Shown here piece after piece: positions 42,913-52,079 of a stretch of 64,000 nt of DNA. Within the stretch, counting starts at the first letter, position 1, and the number at the start of each line of letters is the position of its first letter. Where the stretch lies: NCBI RefSeq assembly GCF_004519315.1, contig NZ_SOZE01000013.1, positions 89,940 to 153,939 of the forward strand, read 5' to 3'. Source of the DNA: Mucilaginibacter psychrotolerans (GTDB lineage: Bacteria; Bacteroidota; Bacteroidia; Sphingobacteriales; Sphingobacteriaceae). The notes below the pieces were generated by a model, which saw only the letters and a program-made list of their open reading frames with translations, did not search any database and was not told the DNA's origin. The translations under genes and the position numbers were made by a program.

Positions 42913-43161
42913 TCAATAGCCAAATTAAAAGTGGCTACCCTAAAGCAGGCCGATAACGCTTGCTAAATCACCAAACAAATAATCCCCCAAAGTTCAACCT
43001 CCAAAAGCAATGTGTTAATCACAACATAAAAAAACAAACCGGCAAGGAAGCCTTGCCGGTTAAACAAAATGAAAGGCCGGCCACGTAACGGCAATCACAC
43101 GCCAGCCTTCATTGTCAGCCAAGCAAATAAAATTCATCATTCACTTAACCATGTTAAATAT
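42913..43161 (+). promoter_or_regulatory. 249-nt 5' leader of the SusC operon with possible alternative pairings
   Basis: CTGCTTTA inside the leader ORF (42854-42861) complements TAAAGCAG (42941-42948). GTAGC (42850-42854), overlapping its first base, complements GCTAC (42934-42938). The two pairings exclude each other, as expected of an attenuator, but each is short. The hairpin at 43037-43061 is the strongest structure. No plus-strand terminator with a T-run is seen, so any control would be translational, Rho-dependent or by another route. Confidence 0.4.
43029..43061 (-). terminator. Hairpin before SusC, intrinsic-terminator-like on the minus strand
   Basis: AACCGGCAAGG (43037-43047) and CCTTGCCGGTT (43051-43061) form a perfect 11-bp stem with a 3-nt loop. 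On the minus strand it is followed by TTTGTTTTTTTATG, an excellent T-run; on the plus strand it is not. It could end an antisense transcript from the SusC 5' region, or act in the plus-strand leader as a structural element. Confidence 0.6.
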
Positions 43162-46100
43162 ATGGAAATATTTATCCATGCCAAATCTTCGCGGATAACA
43201 CTCTTCTTTTCTCTTTTTGCGCTATTAAATCTTAGTTCATTTATAGCATCGGCACAAACGCCAACAACACCCATTATCAATTCAAAACTAACCGGGCGGG
43301 TAACAGATGCGGTTACCACAGAGCCGCTGCCAGGTGCTGTGGTAACTATAAAAGGTACTACCCATGCAGTTGCTGCTGACGCAGATGGTCGTTTCAGTTT
43401 TGTAACCGGCCAAAAATTCCCTTACACACTCATCGTAACCTTTACCGGTTTTGACAAGCAGGAATTGGTGGTTGATGGCAGCCCGGTAGAAATAAAATTG
43501 AAAGCCAGCCTTAACCAGTTAAACGATGTGGTTGTAGTAGGTTATGGCACGCAAACCCGTAAAAGCCTTATTGGTTCGGTAAGTAAAATAAGCGCGCAGG
43601 AAACCAAAAATACCCCGGTTGCCAGTTTTGATGCACAGCTGCAGGGTAAGGCCGCAGGTGTGCAGGTGAACACCCTATCGGGCATGCCTGGCGAGGGTGT
43701 GCGCATAGTGGTACGTGGTACGGCATCTATTAACGCCAGTAACGACCCGCTATTTGTTATAGACGGTATCATAGCCAATAACAATTCACTTGCCACCATC
43801 GATTTGGGCGGCAAGAAAACTTCGCCGCTTGCAGATATAAACCCTGCCGATATTGAAAGCATAGAAGTATTAAAGGATGCCAGCGCCATTGCCATATATG
43901 GTTCGCGTGCATCAAACGGGGTGGTTTTGGTTACCACTAAACGCGGCGAGTATGGTTCAGATAAACCCAGGTTTAATTTAAATACCTACAATGGTTTCCA
44001 GTGGGCCGATAAAAGCCGTTTATGGAAACTCACCACCGGCCCCGAGCATGCCATGCTGGTGAACGAGCAGTGGATAAACTCGGGCATTGATAATCCTGCG
44101 CTAAACCAAAATTTTGCCAACAGGCCCTTCCGCCCGGCAAGCGAGGTGATCAACGGCGTTGCCGGCCGTGGTTTACCGGAAGAGCAGCAGACCTATGATA
44201 AATTGAGCGAAGAGTTTCGCACGGCAAAAGTGCAGAACTATGATTTTAATGTTACAGGTGGCAGTGCCAAGATCAGGTATTACATAGGCACCGGGTACAC
44301 CGATCAGCAATCTATCCTGATCCCGGCAGATTTTAAACGGGCCAGTGTTAAGCTTAATTTCGATATAAAACTTAGCAAGTACCTCACTTTTGGCTCAAGT
44401 AATGGCGTGTATCACTCTATTCGCCAGCAGGTGCGCGATGGTGCGGGCCAGGCTGCCGGGCATTTATTGGCCGCATTACACTCGCCAACTTACCTGCCTA
44501 TTTATAACCCGGATGGCACCCTTGCCCGCGGCTCACTTTACGAGAACGTAGAAAACCTCATCAATACCGATATTACTGATATTTCTACCAACAGCACCCG
44601 TTACGTTGGTAACCAGTTTTTAGAGGTGAAATTGTTGACGGGCTTGAAATTTAAAACATCGGTAGGCCTTGATTATGACCTCTACAAAGAGGGAGAGTAC
44701 TTCAATGACCAAACCATTACCGGCGGTGTTACTTACCCCGGCGGCTATAAAAACTCGGTTATTACCAACTATACCATTTTTCAAAATGAGCAAACGTTAT
44801 CATACACCAAGGATCTTGGCGGGCACCAGAGCCTGAATGTATTAATTGGTAACAGCATCCAAACCACTACGCTTGATGCCACAGGCGCTACCGGTTACGG
44901 TTTTCCAAATAATTCCTACAAGGAGATATCATCGGCAGCCGTGCGCACCTCATCAGAAAACAAATCAAAATCAACTATAGCGTCATTTTTCGGCAGGATA
45001 AACTATAACATCAGCGAGAAGTATTACTTCGAAGGTTCTATCAGGGCCGATGGCTCGTCCAAGTTTGGTGCTAATAATCGCTGGGGTTATTTTCCGGCCG
45101 TAGGTGCTGCCTGGCGGATAAAAGAAGAGTCTTTTCTTAAAGATAACAAAACCATCTCCGATCTGAAGTTCCGTGCAAGCGTTGGGCAGGCAGGTAATCA
45201 AAATGGTTTAAACGATTACGCGGCGCAGGGCTTATGGTCTGGTGCGGCGCAATACCCGGATAACCTGACAAGCGGCTCTAAAGCGGGTACCGCACCCGCG
45301 CAATTGGCCAACCCCGATCTGAAATGGGAAACCACCACTACTTACAACGCCGGTATCGATCTGGGCTTGTTTAACAACCGTGTATCGATAGATCTTACAG
45401 CCTATTACAAATACACTAAAAATGCATTACTTAATTTACCGGTACCAACATCAACCGGCTATTCAAGCACCCTGGCCAATGCAGGCGAGATTAGTAATAA
45501 AGGTATTGAGATAGGCATTAATACAACCAACATTAAGGTTGACAAGTTTGAATGGACAACCAACTTTAACTTCTCGCGCAATATTAACAAGGCCGAAAAA
45601 CTGGCCAGCCCCATCACGTTTGAGGCCCGCGAATACCTGCGCGATGTGCAGGGCGCACCGCTGCTAAGCTTTTGGCTGTACAAGCAATTGTATGTAGACC
45701 CGCAAACCGGTAACGCTGTTTTCCAGCATGCTGATGGTACAACGGGCACCACCGTAACCTCTGCCGACAGGATGTTGCTGGGTACCCTGTACCCTAAATT
45801 TTATGGCGGTATTACCAACACATTCACCTATCGCGATTTTGACCTGAGCGCGTTCTTCTCCTTCCAGTATGGCAACAGCGTGTTCAACTTTAACAAATAT
45901 ATTTTAGAAGGTGGCGGTACCCGCGATGCATCACGCTCTATTTTGGCCAGCCAGCTTAACCGGTGGACAACGCCCGGGCAAATCACCAATACGCCGCGCG
46001 TAACCAGTGTAGGCAACAACTACAATATAGAGCAAAATAGCCGCTACCTGGAAGATGGGTCTTTTATCCGCCTAAAAAACCTGGTGGTAGGTTATACGCT

Positions 46101-46299
46101 GCCAAAGGCCTTAACCAATAAATTCAATATACAGCGCTTACGGGTTTATGTACAGGGCACTAACCTGTTATTGTTTACCCACTATACCGGTCCCGATCCC
46201 GAATCATCGGGTAGCGGTGTAGCCAACCTGCAGGGTATAGACACCGCCACGCCACCACAACCGGTAGGTGTTCAATTTGGCGTAAACCTCACTTTTTAA
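43162..46299 (+). CDS. SusC/RagA family TonB-linked outer membrane protein (no STN domain)
   Basis: A 1045-residue TonB-dependent transporter. Signal peptide about 1-32 (ITLFFSLFALLNLSSFIASAQ), a carboxypeptidase-regulatory-like domain (LTGRVTDAVTTEPLPGAVVTIKGT...), the TonB-dependent plug (VVVGYGTQTRKSLIGSVSKI, then DPLFVIDGIIANN and IESIEVLKDASAIAIYGSRASNGVVLVTTKRG), a 22-strand barrel, and a terminal strand ending GVQFGVNLTF. It lacks the STN domain, so control is not by an anti-sigma factor but probably by the leader. ATG 43162 is preferred over an upstream frame without a signal sequence. It is followed after 11 bp by its SusD partner. Confidence 0.95.
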   Translation: MEIFIHAKSSRITLFFSLFALLNLSSFIASAQTPTTPIINSKLTGRVTDAVTTEPLPGAVVTIKGTTHAVAADADGRFSFVTGQKFPYTLIVTFTGFDKQELVVDGSPVEIKLKASLNQLNDVVVVGYGTQTRKSLIGSVSKISAQETKNTPVASFDAQLQGKAAGVQVNTLSGMPGEGVRIVVRGTASINASNDPLFVIDGIIANNNSLATIDLGGKKTSPLADINPADIESIEVLKDASAIAIYGSRASNGVVLVTTKRGEYGSDKPRFNLNTYNGFQWADKSRLWKLTTGPEHAMLVNEQWINSGIDNPALNQNFANRPFRPASEVINGVAGRGLPEEQQTYDKLSEEFRTAKVQNYDFNVTGGSAKIRYYIGTGYTDQQSILIPADFKRASVKLNFDIKLSKYLTFGSSNGVYHSIRQQVRDGAGQAAGHLLAALHSPTYLPIYNPDGTLARGSLYENVENLINTDITDISTNSTRYVGNQFLEVKLLTGLKFKTSVGLDYDLYKEGEYFNDQTITGGVTYPGGYKNSVITNYTIFQNEQTLSYTKDLGGHQSLNVLIGNSIQTTTLDATGATGYGFPNNSYKEISSAAVRTSSENKSKSTIASFFGRINYNISEKYYFEGSIRADGSSKFGANNRWGYFPAVGAAWRIKEESFLKDNKTISDLKFRASVGQAGNQNGLNDYAAQGLWSGAAQYPDNLTSGSKAGTAPAQLANPDLKWETTTTYNAGIDLGLFNNRVSIDLTAYYKYTKNALLNLPVPTSTGYSSTLANAGEISNKGIEIGINTTNIKVDKFEWTTNFNFSRNINKAEKLASPITFEAREYLRDVQGAPLLSFWLYKQLYVDPQTGNAVFQHADGTTGTTVTSADRMLLGTLYPKFYGGITNTFTYRDFDLSAFFSFQYGNSVFNFNKYILEGGGTRDASRSILASQLNRWTTPGQITNTPRVTSVGNNYNIEQNSRYLEDGSFIRLKNLVVGYTLPKALTNKFNIQRLRVYVQGTNLLLFTHYTGPDPESSGSGVANLQGIDTATPPQPVGVQFGVNLTF

Positions 46300-46310
46300 C
46301 ACTACAGCAC

Positions 46311-47615
46311 ATGAAAAAGATAATAATACTGATAACTGTAATAGCCGGGTTATCGCTGCAATCCTGCAAAAAATACCTGGAGGTACCATCATACAACCAG
46401 GTATCTGATGAAAACACCATATTTGATGCCTCATCGGCACAAACTGCCGTACGTGGTGCTTATCGTGGCCTTGCCAGCTTAAACAATAGCTCAACTTTTC
46501 AAAACATCGTGCTGCAATCGGGCGGCGATGTGCGCTCAATTAATAACGCGCAAACCGACCTTAACGTCATAAACTACAGCCTGCGCTCGGATATTCCGTT
46601 GCTGCTAACCCTATGGGCCAATGATTATAATACCATTAACCGGGCAAATCACATTATTCAAAAAGTACCGGGTGTAACGGATATTAACCTAACGGCGGCG
46701 CTTAAAGATCAGCTTTTGGGCGAAGGTTACTTCATCAGGGCGATATCGTATTTTGACCTTGCCCGTTTGTTTGGCAACGTGCCCATTTTTTTAACGCCAA
46801 CCAATGTAGTGGCCGATAAGGTTGGTACGCCAAAAAGCACGCAAGCACAGGTTTACGCCCAGGTGCTTGATGATTTGAACAAAGCCGAAGCGTTGTTGCC
46901 TGCTACCGTTGTACGTAACCGGGCCACTAAATTTACGGTTTATGCCTTGAGGGCACGCCTTAACCTTTACCTGCAGAAATACCAGGAAGCCGAAAGTGAT
47001 GCGAGTTTAGTACTGGCAAATGCCGGCTACAAGCTTAATACCCCGTTTGCCTTAGCTGCCGGAACAACCGAATCGGTTTTGGAACTATCCTATAACACCA
47101 CAGATCTTAACCCCGCATTTTCTTTATGGAATGGTAATAACCGCGCGCTGGAACCTAAAGCAACCCTTTACAACCTGCTAAACGACCCAGCCGTTGGCGG
47201 CGGGCGTAAAATACTGGCCACAAAAACAGGCACGGCAATTTTCGGGGGCATTTCGCCAACAAACGTGTCTGCCGGTTATGTGATCCGCACAGCAGAATTG
47301 TTCCTGATCCGTGCAGAAGCAAGGGCCAAAAAAGCAACACCCAATCTTGCCGATGCTTTAGCTGACCTCAACGCCGTAAGGCTTCGCTCGGGGATTGCAG
47401 CCAGTACTGCAGCCACTGCCGACGATATTTTGCTGGCGGTTGAAAACGAGCGCAGGGTAGAGTTTGCCCTGGAGCCGCAGCGCTGGTTTGATTTGGTGCG
47501 CACAGGGCGCGCACCAGCAGTGCTAAGCCTTAGCGATGCCAATAAATATATCTTCCCAATTCCCGGTGCCGAAATTTTGGCTAACCCGGCATTGGTACAA
47601 AACCCGGGTTATTAA
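46311..47615 (+). CDS. RagB/SusD family nutrient-binding lipoprotein
   Basis: The surface lipoprotein lid of the SusC transporter, 434 residues. Lipoprotein signal with Cys-19 (SLQSCKKYLEVP), then SusD N-terminal helices (ASSAQTAVRGAYRGLASLNN), TPR-like core (EGYFIRAISYFDLARLFGNVPIFLTP) and the usual C-terminus (VENERRVEFALEPQRWFDLVRTGRAP, ending IPGAEILANPALVQNPGY). It is shorter than typical glycan-binding SusD proteins (about 500-550), which hints at a small, non-polysaccharide ligand. Confidence 0.94.
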   Translation: MKKIIILITVIAGLSLQSCKKYLEVPSYNQVSDENTIFDASSAQTAVRGAYRGLASLNNSSTFQNIVLQSGGDVRSINNAQTDLNVINYSLRSDIPLLLTLWANDYNTINRANHIIQKVPGVTDINLTAALKDQLLGEGYFIRAISYFDLARLFGNVPIFLTPTNVVADKVGTPKSTQAQVYAQVLDDLNKAEALLPATVVRNRATKFTVYALRARLNLYLQKYQEAESDASLVLANAGYKLNTPFALAAGTTESVLELSYNTTDLNPAFSLWNGNNRALEPKATLYNLLNDPAVGGGRKILATKTGTAIFGGISPTNVSAGYVIRTAELFLIRAEARAKKATPNLADALADLNAVRLRSGIAASTAATADDILLAVENERRVEFALEPQRWFDLVRTGRAPAVLSLSDANKYIFPIPGAEILANPALVQNPGY

Positions 47616-47639
47616 TCATCACAATATAAATCACAAATT

Positions 47640-49067
47640 ATGAGCGAAGCATTAACCAACAAAGCACAATCCCCAGCAGGGGATTGGCTGCACCGGCTTG
47701 GCGGGCATTTAAGTAGTATTGCCAAACCCACGCAGGTTTTTAAGGAATGGAAAGGCTGGCAGTTAAATTTGTTCCGTTTCTTTTTCATCTTCCTGGTACT
47801 GCTAAGTGTACCCCTCGACTGGAAATTTTACCGCGAGCTATTCAGCATTAACTGGCTGCACCTGCATTTTTACGATCTGCTAAAGCTGACCAAGTACCAG
47901 CCGCAATTTATTTCGCAGGAAAGCCTCGCTAAATTTGGCTGGGGCGGATTTGGTAACTGGGGGATAAGCCTGGTTATATCGTTGGTGGGCGCTATTGTTT
48001 GGGCAAGGCTGGATAGCAAGCGCAGAGAGTACAGTATTTTATACTACTGGCTGCGGGTAATTGTGCGGTACAGGTTGGCGGCGGTGCTTATCACCTACGG
48101 GTTTATCAAGCTATTCCCGCTGCAAATGCCTTATCCATCGCTAAGCGACCTGCTTACCAACTACGGCGATTTCTTTGCCTGGAAGATCTATTTCCAAACG
48201 CTGGGCATATCACCTAATTACGAATCGTTCTTGGGTTTTATCGAGATACTGGCTGCCTTCCTGCTGTTTAACCGCAAAACCGTGACCTTTGGCGTTGGGC
48301 TGATATTCGGCTTTATAGGCAATGTGGCCGTGGTTAACGGTTTTTATGATGTGGGTGAGCAGGTGTTGAGCACTTACATTGTGTTGATAGCGGCTTTCCT
48401 GTTTGTGTATGATATTCCAAGGCTTTACGATTTGCTGGTGCTGCAAATCCCTGCTTATGCCAATAAACTGGTACCGGTTTATGCCGATAAAAAGCTACGC
48501 GATACACGCAGGGTGTTGCGCACCGCCTTCCTGCTTTTTGTGTTGCTTTTTGGCTGGAAAACTTTTGACAGTTTCCACAACGATCCGTATAAAATTCCCC
48601 GCACACCGGGTTTAAGTAAGGCATACGGTTATTATGATGTGAAACAGTTTGTGTTGAATAAGGATACTATCCCCTATTCTAAAACCGACCGTAACCGCTG
48701 GCAGGATGTGGTTTTCGAAAAATGGTCAACCCTTACCATAAAAGTTAATCGCCCGGTGAAAATTGATTTTTCGAGCGGGGAGGGGTATCACGAAAAAGAC
48801 ATCGACCGCAATTACGAACTGGCCGGGCATGGTGGTCGTCATTATTTTTATTATGAAGCAGATACCTTTAAACACACGCTTGCCCTGCAAAATAAGAACA
48901 TTAACGAGCGCAGCGAAAAGCTGTTCCTCACCTACAGCCGCCCCAACGACTCCACCATTGTGCTAAACGGTATCAACGAGAACCGCGACTCTATCCACGT
49001 GGTACTGGGCAGAATCAACAAAAAATACATGATGTTGGAAGGCCGCCGCCGGGCCGTAAAAATTTAA
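47640..49067 (+). CDS. DoxX-like membrane protein with C-terminal domain, paralogue 1
   Basis: A 475-residue integral membrane protein with about seven hydrophobic segments to residue 315. The region RYRLAAVLITYGFIKLFPLQMPYPS...SFLGFIEILAAFLLFNRKTVTFG...NVAVVNGFYDVGEQVLSTYIV matches the DoxX-like pattern (short four-helix core with YGFxKxFP and a later asparagine/aspartate-containing helix). A soluble C-terminal domain of about 160 residues follows, carrying WQDVVFEKWSTLTIKVNRP, YYEADTFKHTLALQNKN and PNDSTIVLNGINENRDSIHVVLGR. DoxX/DoxD proteins are linked to thiosulfate-quinone chemistry in some archaea. Function here is unknown; the SusCD and YeiH neighbours suggest sulfur. Confidence 0.78.
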   Translation: MSEALTNKAQSPAGDWLHRLGGHLSSIAKPTQVFKEWKGWQLNLFRFFFIFLVLLSVPLDWKFYRELFSINWLHLHFYDLLKLTKYQPQFISQESLAKFGWGGFGNWGISLVISLVGAIVWARLDSKRREYSILYYWLRVIVRYRLAAVLITYGFIKLFPLQMPYPSLSDLLTNYGDFFAWKIYFQTLGISPNYESFLGFIEILAAFLLFNRKTVTFGVGLIFGFIGNVAVVNGFYDVGEQVLSTYIVLIAAFLFVYDIPRLYDLLVLQIPAYANKLVPVYADKKLRDTRRVLRTAFLLFVLLFGWKTFDSFHNDPYKIPRTPGLSKAYGYYDVKQFVLNKDTIPYSKTDRNRWQDVVFEKWSTLTIKVNRPVKIDFSSGEGYHEKDIDRNYELAGHGGRHYFYYEADTFKHTLALQNKNINERSEKLFLTYSRPNDSTIVLNGINENRDSIHVVLGRINKKYMMLEGRRRAVKI

Positions 49068-49098
49068 GCTGTTCAATCATCAAATAAAATTAAAAGAT

Positions 49099-50613
49099 AT
49101 GTCAGAATTAATTACGCACCCCGATGATGTACAGGAAATACCTGTAGATTATCAGCCGGAAAAGCCCACAGCGCCGGGCAGTTCCAAAGCGTGGACAACT
49201 AACCAAAAAGTAGCCTTTAGGATAGGTTTCCTGTATATGCTGTTTTTGTGCATCCCGCTGTACTCCGCATTTTACCAGCATTTGTTCAGCTTAAAATGGG
49301 GCAAGATCACCTACAACGATTTTCAAACCATTGTAGCCTTTTGGCCGCCGCAGATCATCACCATCGAATCGGAAGAAGGGGTGTTCGGTATTCTCAACTA
49401 TATCAACCTGATATTGGTTTTTGCCGGTTCGGTAGCAGGTGCAGGTATCTGGACAGCTATTGACCGGAAAACGCTTTCTTATGATAAGCTGTACTATTGG
49501 ATACGTGTGCTTGCCCGCTACCGCCTTGCTTACGGCATGATAGGCTGGGGTTGCAAAAAGATCTTCCCTATGCAAATGGTTTACCCAACAGTGGGTATGC
49601 TGAATACGCCCTTTATTGATATGGCGGAGAAGAAGCTGTATTGGTCGCACGTGGGGGTATCCTTTGGATACACGGTTTTTTTAGGCTTCGCGGAATTTAT
49701 TCCGGGCATTTTATTACTGCACCGTAAAACGGCGGTTTTAGGCGCAGCGCTGGCAGCCGTTGTTACCTTCAATATTTGTATTGCCAACCACGCTTATGAT
49801 GCAGGCGTGGCAGTACCGGCGGCTTACTTTGCTATTATCGGTTTGTTTATCACCTGGTACGATCTGCCCAAAATATGGAACCTCATTGTAAAGGAGCGAG
49901 ACAATTTGCAGCCCTATCATTACTACCCCGTATTAAACCAAACCTCGCAGCGCCGCCTCAAAGCAGCAACAAAAGCCGTTTTCAATATCGCCTTTGTGCC
50001 GGTAACCGTTGCTTTATGGGGTTATGGCTTTTTTTATGGCAATAACTATAATATCCCCAGCACACCGGGACTGCCCGATGCGAAGAGCTATTACCAGGTA
50101 AGTGAGTTTAGGCTCAATAATAAAGTGATCCCCTATTCGCCAAAAGATTCTATCCGCTGGCAGGATGCGACCTTCGAGGGCTGGTCGTCATTAAGTTATA
50201 AAACCAATCGCGGAGCCATTGCCGACAGGATGATAGGCTACTCGCCACTAAGGGTAACCCAAAGCAAAAATCGGAAATTGAACGAAGCGAGTTCGCAAAA
50301 CGCCGATAGATTGGCTAAGCAGAACAAACCACGCGATTTGGGTGTAACCCGCTGGGAAGTGGGCGGAATGGCAGGCGAAAGGCGGTATTTTTATTACAAA
50401 GCCGACACGGTTAAGCATATCCTTTACCTGCAAAATAAAAACATACACTACAAAAACGAAAAGCAGGTTTTGCACTATAGCAGGCCAACGCCAAACCGAA
50501 TTATTTTAAGTGGGAGAAACGAGTTTAAAGATTCTATTTACGTAGTTTTAGACAAGGACCCGAAGAAGTACCCGCTTGTAGAAGGCAGGCAAACCAGTAT
50601 AAAAGCCTTTTAA
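49099..50613 (+). CDS. DoxX-like membrane protein with C-terminal domain, paralogue 2
   Basis: A 504-residue paralogue of the preceding protein, with the same order: a cytosolic N-terminus, six or seven membrane helices, the DoxX-like stretch (RYRLAYGMIGWGCKKIFPMQMVYPTVGMLN...TVFLGFAEFIPGILLLHRKTAVLGAALAAVVTFNICIANHAYDAGV), and a soluble C-terminal domain with WQDATFEGWSSLSYKTNRG, YYKADTVKHILYLQNKN and PNRIILSGRNEFKDSIYVVLDK. The two are diverged but collinear throughout, so they arose by duplication and may form a heteromer. Spacing to neighbours is 31 and 28 bp, so all belong to one operon. Confidence 0.78.
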   Translation: MSELITHPDDVQEIPVDYQPEKPTAPGSSKAWTTNQKVAFRIGFLYMLFLCIPLYSAFYQHLFSLKWGKITYNDFQTIVAFWPPQIITIESEEGVFGILNYINLILVFAGSVAGAGIWTAIDRKTLSYDKLYYWIRVLARYRLAYGMIGWGCKKIFPMQMVYPTVGMLNTPFIDMAEKKLYWSHVGVSFGYTVFLGFAEFIPGILLLHRKTAVLGAALAAVVTFNICIANHAYDAGVAVPAAYFAIIGLFITWYDLPKIWNLIVKERDNLQPYHYYPVLNQTSQRRLKAATKAVFNIAFVPVTVALWGYGFFYGNNYNIPSTPGLPDAKSYYQVSEFRLNNKVIPYSPKDSIRWQDATFEGWSSLSYKTNRGAIADRMIGYSPLRVTQSKNRKLNEASSQNADRLAKQNKPRDLGVTRWEVGGMAGERRYFYYKADTVKHILYLQNKNIHYKNEKQVLHYSRPTPNRIILSGRNEFKDSIYVVLDKDPKKYPLVEGRQTSIKAF

Positions 50614-50641
50614 TTATCAAACAATTAATTATCATAACAAC

Positions 50642-51901
50642 ATGTCAACATCCCCAGCTAAACTAACCCTGCACGAAGATTGGGCCGTGGTTATTTTAGG
50701 TTCATTAATTATTATACTGGCCATAGCAGGTTTCCTGCTGCCCGTACCCACCTTCGCCTGGAAAGATGGCGCTGATCTATCTGGTAAAGTGCTAAGCACC
50801 GGTAACCTCGTAAAAATACTGGAGCAGTTTGTTTTTACGCTCATCATTGGCGGCATAGGCGCGCTGATCACCGGTAAGCCCATCCGCAATTATGCGCTCG
50901 GTTTCCCGCTGGTTTATGCGCTTACTATTATCGCCTTAGTACTGGCCGGCAGCAGTAAGGCCAAAGCACTGAATTTGGAGGCGGTTATTTTTAGCCTGGT
51001 GATAGGCCTCGCCATCAGCAACTTTATTAAACTGCCGGAGTGGCTCAAGTCTTCCTTATCAACCGAACTTTTTGTGAAAATTGGTTTAGTGATACTAGGT
51101 ACCAGCGTAATTTTTGGCGACATTTTGAAGGCAGGCTCACTAGGATTGATCCAGGCTTTGCTGGTAGTTACCTCAGTTTGGTACTTTGCTTTTTGGGTTT
51201 GTAAAAAACTGAAGGTAGATGACGAGATTGCCATGATGATCTCCAGCGCGGTATCCATCTGCGGTGTTTCGGCAGCAATTGCAACAGCAGGTGCCATCAA
51301 AGGCGACTCGAAAAAGCTAAGCTATGTGATCTCTATGGTGCTGATTACTGCTATACCCATGATGATATTTATGCCCATCATTGCGCATTATTTTAACTTT
51401 TCGCAGCCCGTTACGGGGGCATGGCTGGGTGGCAGTATAGATACCACCGGAGCTGTAGTAGCATCAGGCAGTTTGGTTGGCGAGGTGGCTTTAAAGGTGA
51501 GCACCATCGTTAAATTCTCTCAAAATGTTTTGTTGGGCTTGGCCGCCTTCGCCATCTCTATTTACTGGACCTACACCAAACATCCCTCGGCAAAAGATAA
51601 AGATACCAAGCCAACCCTACGCGTTATTTGGGAGCGTTTCCCCAAATTCGTACTGGGTTTTATTGGTGCATCGTTGCTGTTTTCTTTCCTGGTGCCTCCG
51701 GCAACTAACCTTTTGGTGAAAGATAGCCTGAAAAACCTGCAGGGCCTTTGGTTTGCCTTAGCCTTTACCAGCATCGGATTAGAAACCAACTTTAAGGATC
51801 TTTTTAATGAGAACAGCAAGAAGCCATTATATGCTTTTTTGATAGCACAAACCTTCAATATATTTATCACACTTGGCATAGCGTTGATATTGTTTAGATA
51901 G
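50642..51901 (+). CDS. YeiH family putative sulfate/sulfite exporter
   Basis: A 419-residue, roughly ten-helix inner membrane protein of the UPF0324/YeiH family. Conserved words: FVKIGLVILGTSVIFGD, SSAVSICGVSAAIATAGAIKGD and GAWLGGSIDTTGAVVASGSLVGE. Members are annotated as putative sulfate exporters, and some lie in organosulfonate degradation clusters, where they are thought to remove sulfite or sulfate. It ends the operon, followed by a terminator at 51921. If the substrate of the SusCD pair is an organosulfur compound, this protein could export the surplus inorganic product. Confidence 0.88.
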   Translation: MSTSPAKLTLHEDWAVVILGSLIIILAIAGFLLPVPTFAWKDGADLSGKVLSTGNLVKILEQFVFTLIIGGIGALITGKPIRNYALGFPLVYALTIIALVLAGSSKAKALNLEAVIFSLVIGLAISNFIKLPEWLKSSLSTELFVKIGLVILGTSVIFGDILKAGSLGLIQALLVVTSVWYFAFWVCKKLKVDDEIAMMISSAVSICGVSAAIATAGAIKGDSKKLSYVISMVLITAIPMMIFMPIIAHYFNFSQPVTGAWLGGSIDTTGAVVASGSLVGEVALKVSTIVKFSQNVLLGLAAFAISIYWTYTKHPSAKDKDTKPTLRVIWERFPKFVLGFIGASLLFSFLVPPATNLLVKDSLKNLQGLWFALAFTSIGLETNFKDLFNENSKKPLYAFLIAQTFNIFITLGIALILFR

Positions 51902-51920
51902 CGGAAAGGTTTTATAATTC

Positions 51921-51958
51921 CAAAATGGCCTTCGGTTGTTCGGAGGCCATTTTGTGTT
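51921..51958 (+). terminator. Intrinsic terminator of the SusCD-DoxX-YeiH operon
   Basis: CAAAATGGCC (51921-51930) and GGCCATTTTG (51945-51954) pair perfectly with one extra T-A pair inside, followed by TGTTCT. It lies 20 bp after the YeiH stop codon. Confidence 0.75.
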
Positions 51959-52079
51959 CTCAGGCTATTTTTATTGCTTACCACAGATGCATTATTCTCG
52001 TTAAGAACAAAAATTTTCCTTTTTAAAAATAAACTTGTAATTATGCCTTACCAATTCATCAACCGTTTTTTACCCATTT

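Noticed and set aside
42586..43161. A SAM or other known riboswitch upstream of the SusC operon
   Set aside because: I could not find the conserved cores of SAM-I, SAM-II, cobalamin or TPP riboswitches by eye; the leader ORF is the better explanation.
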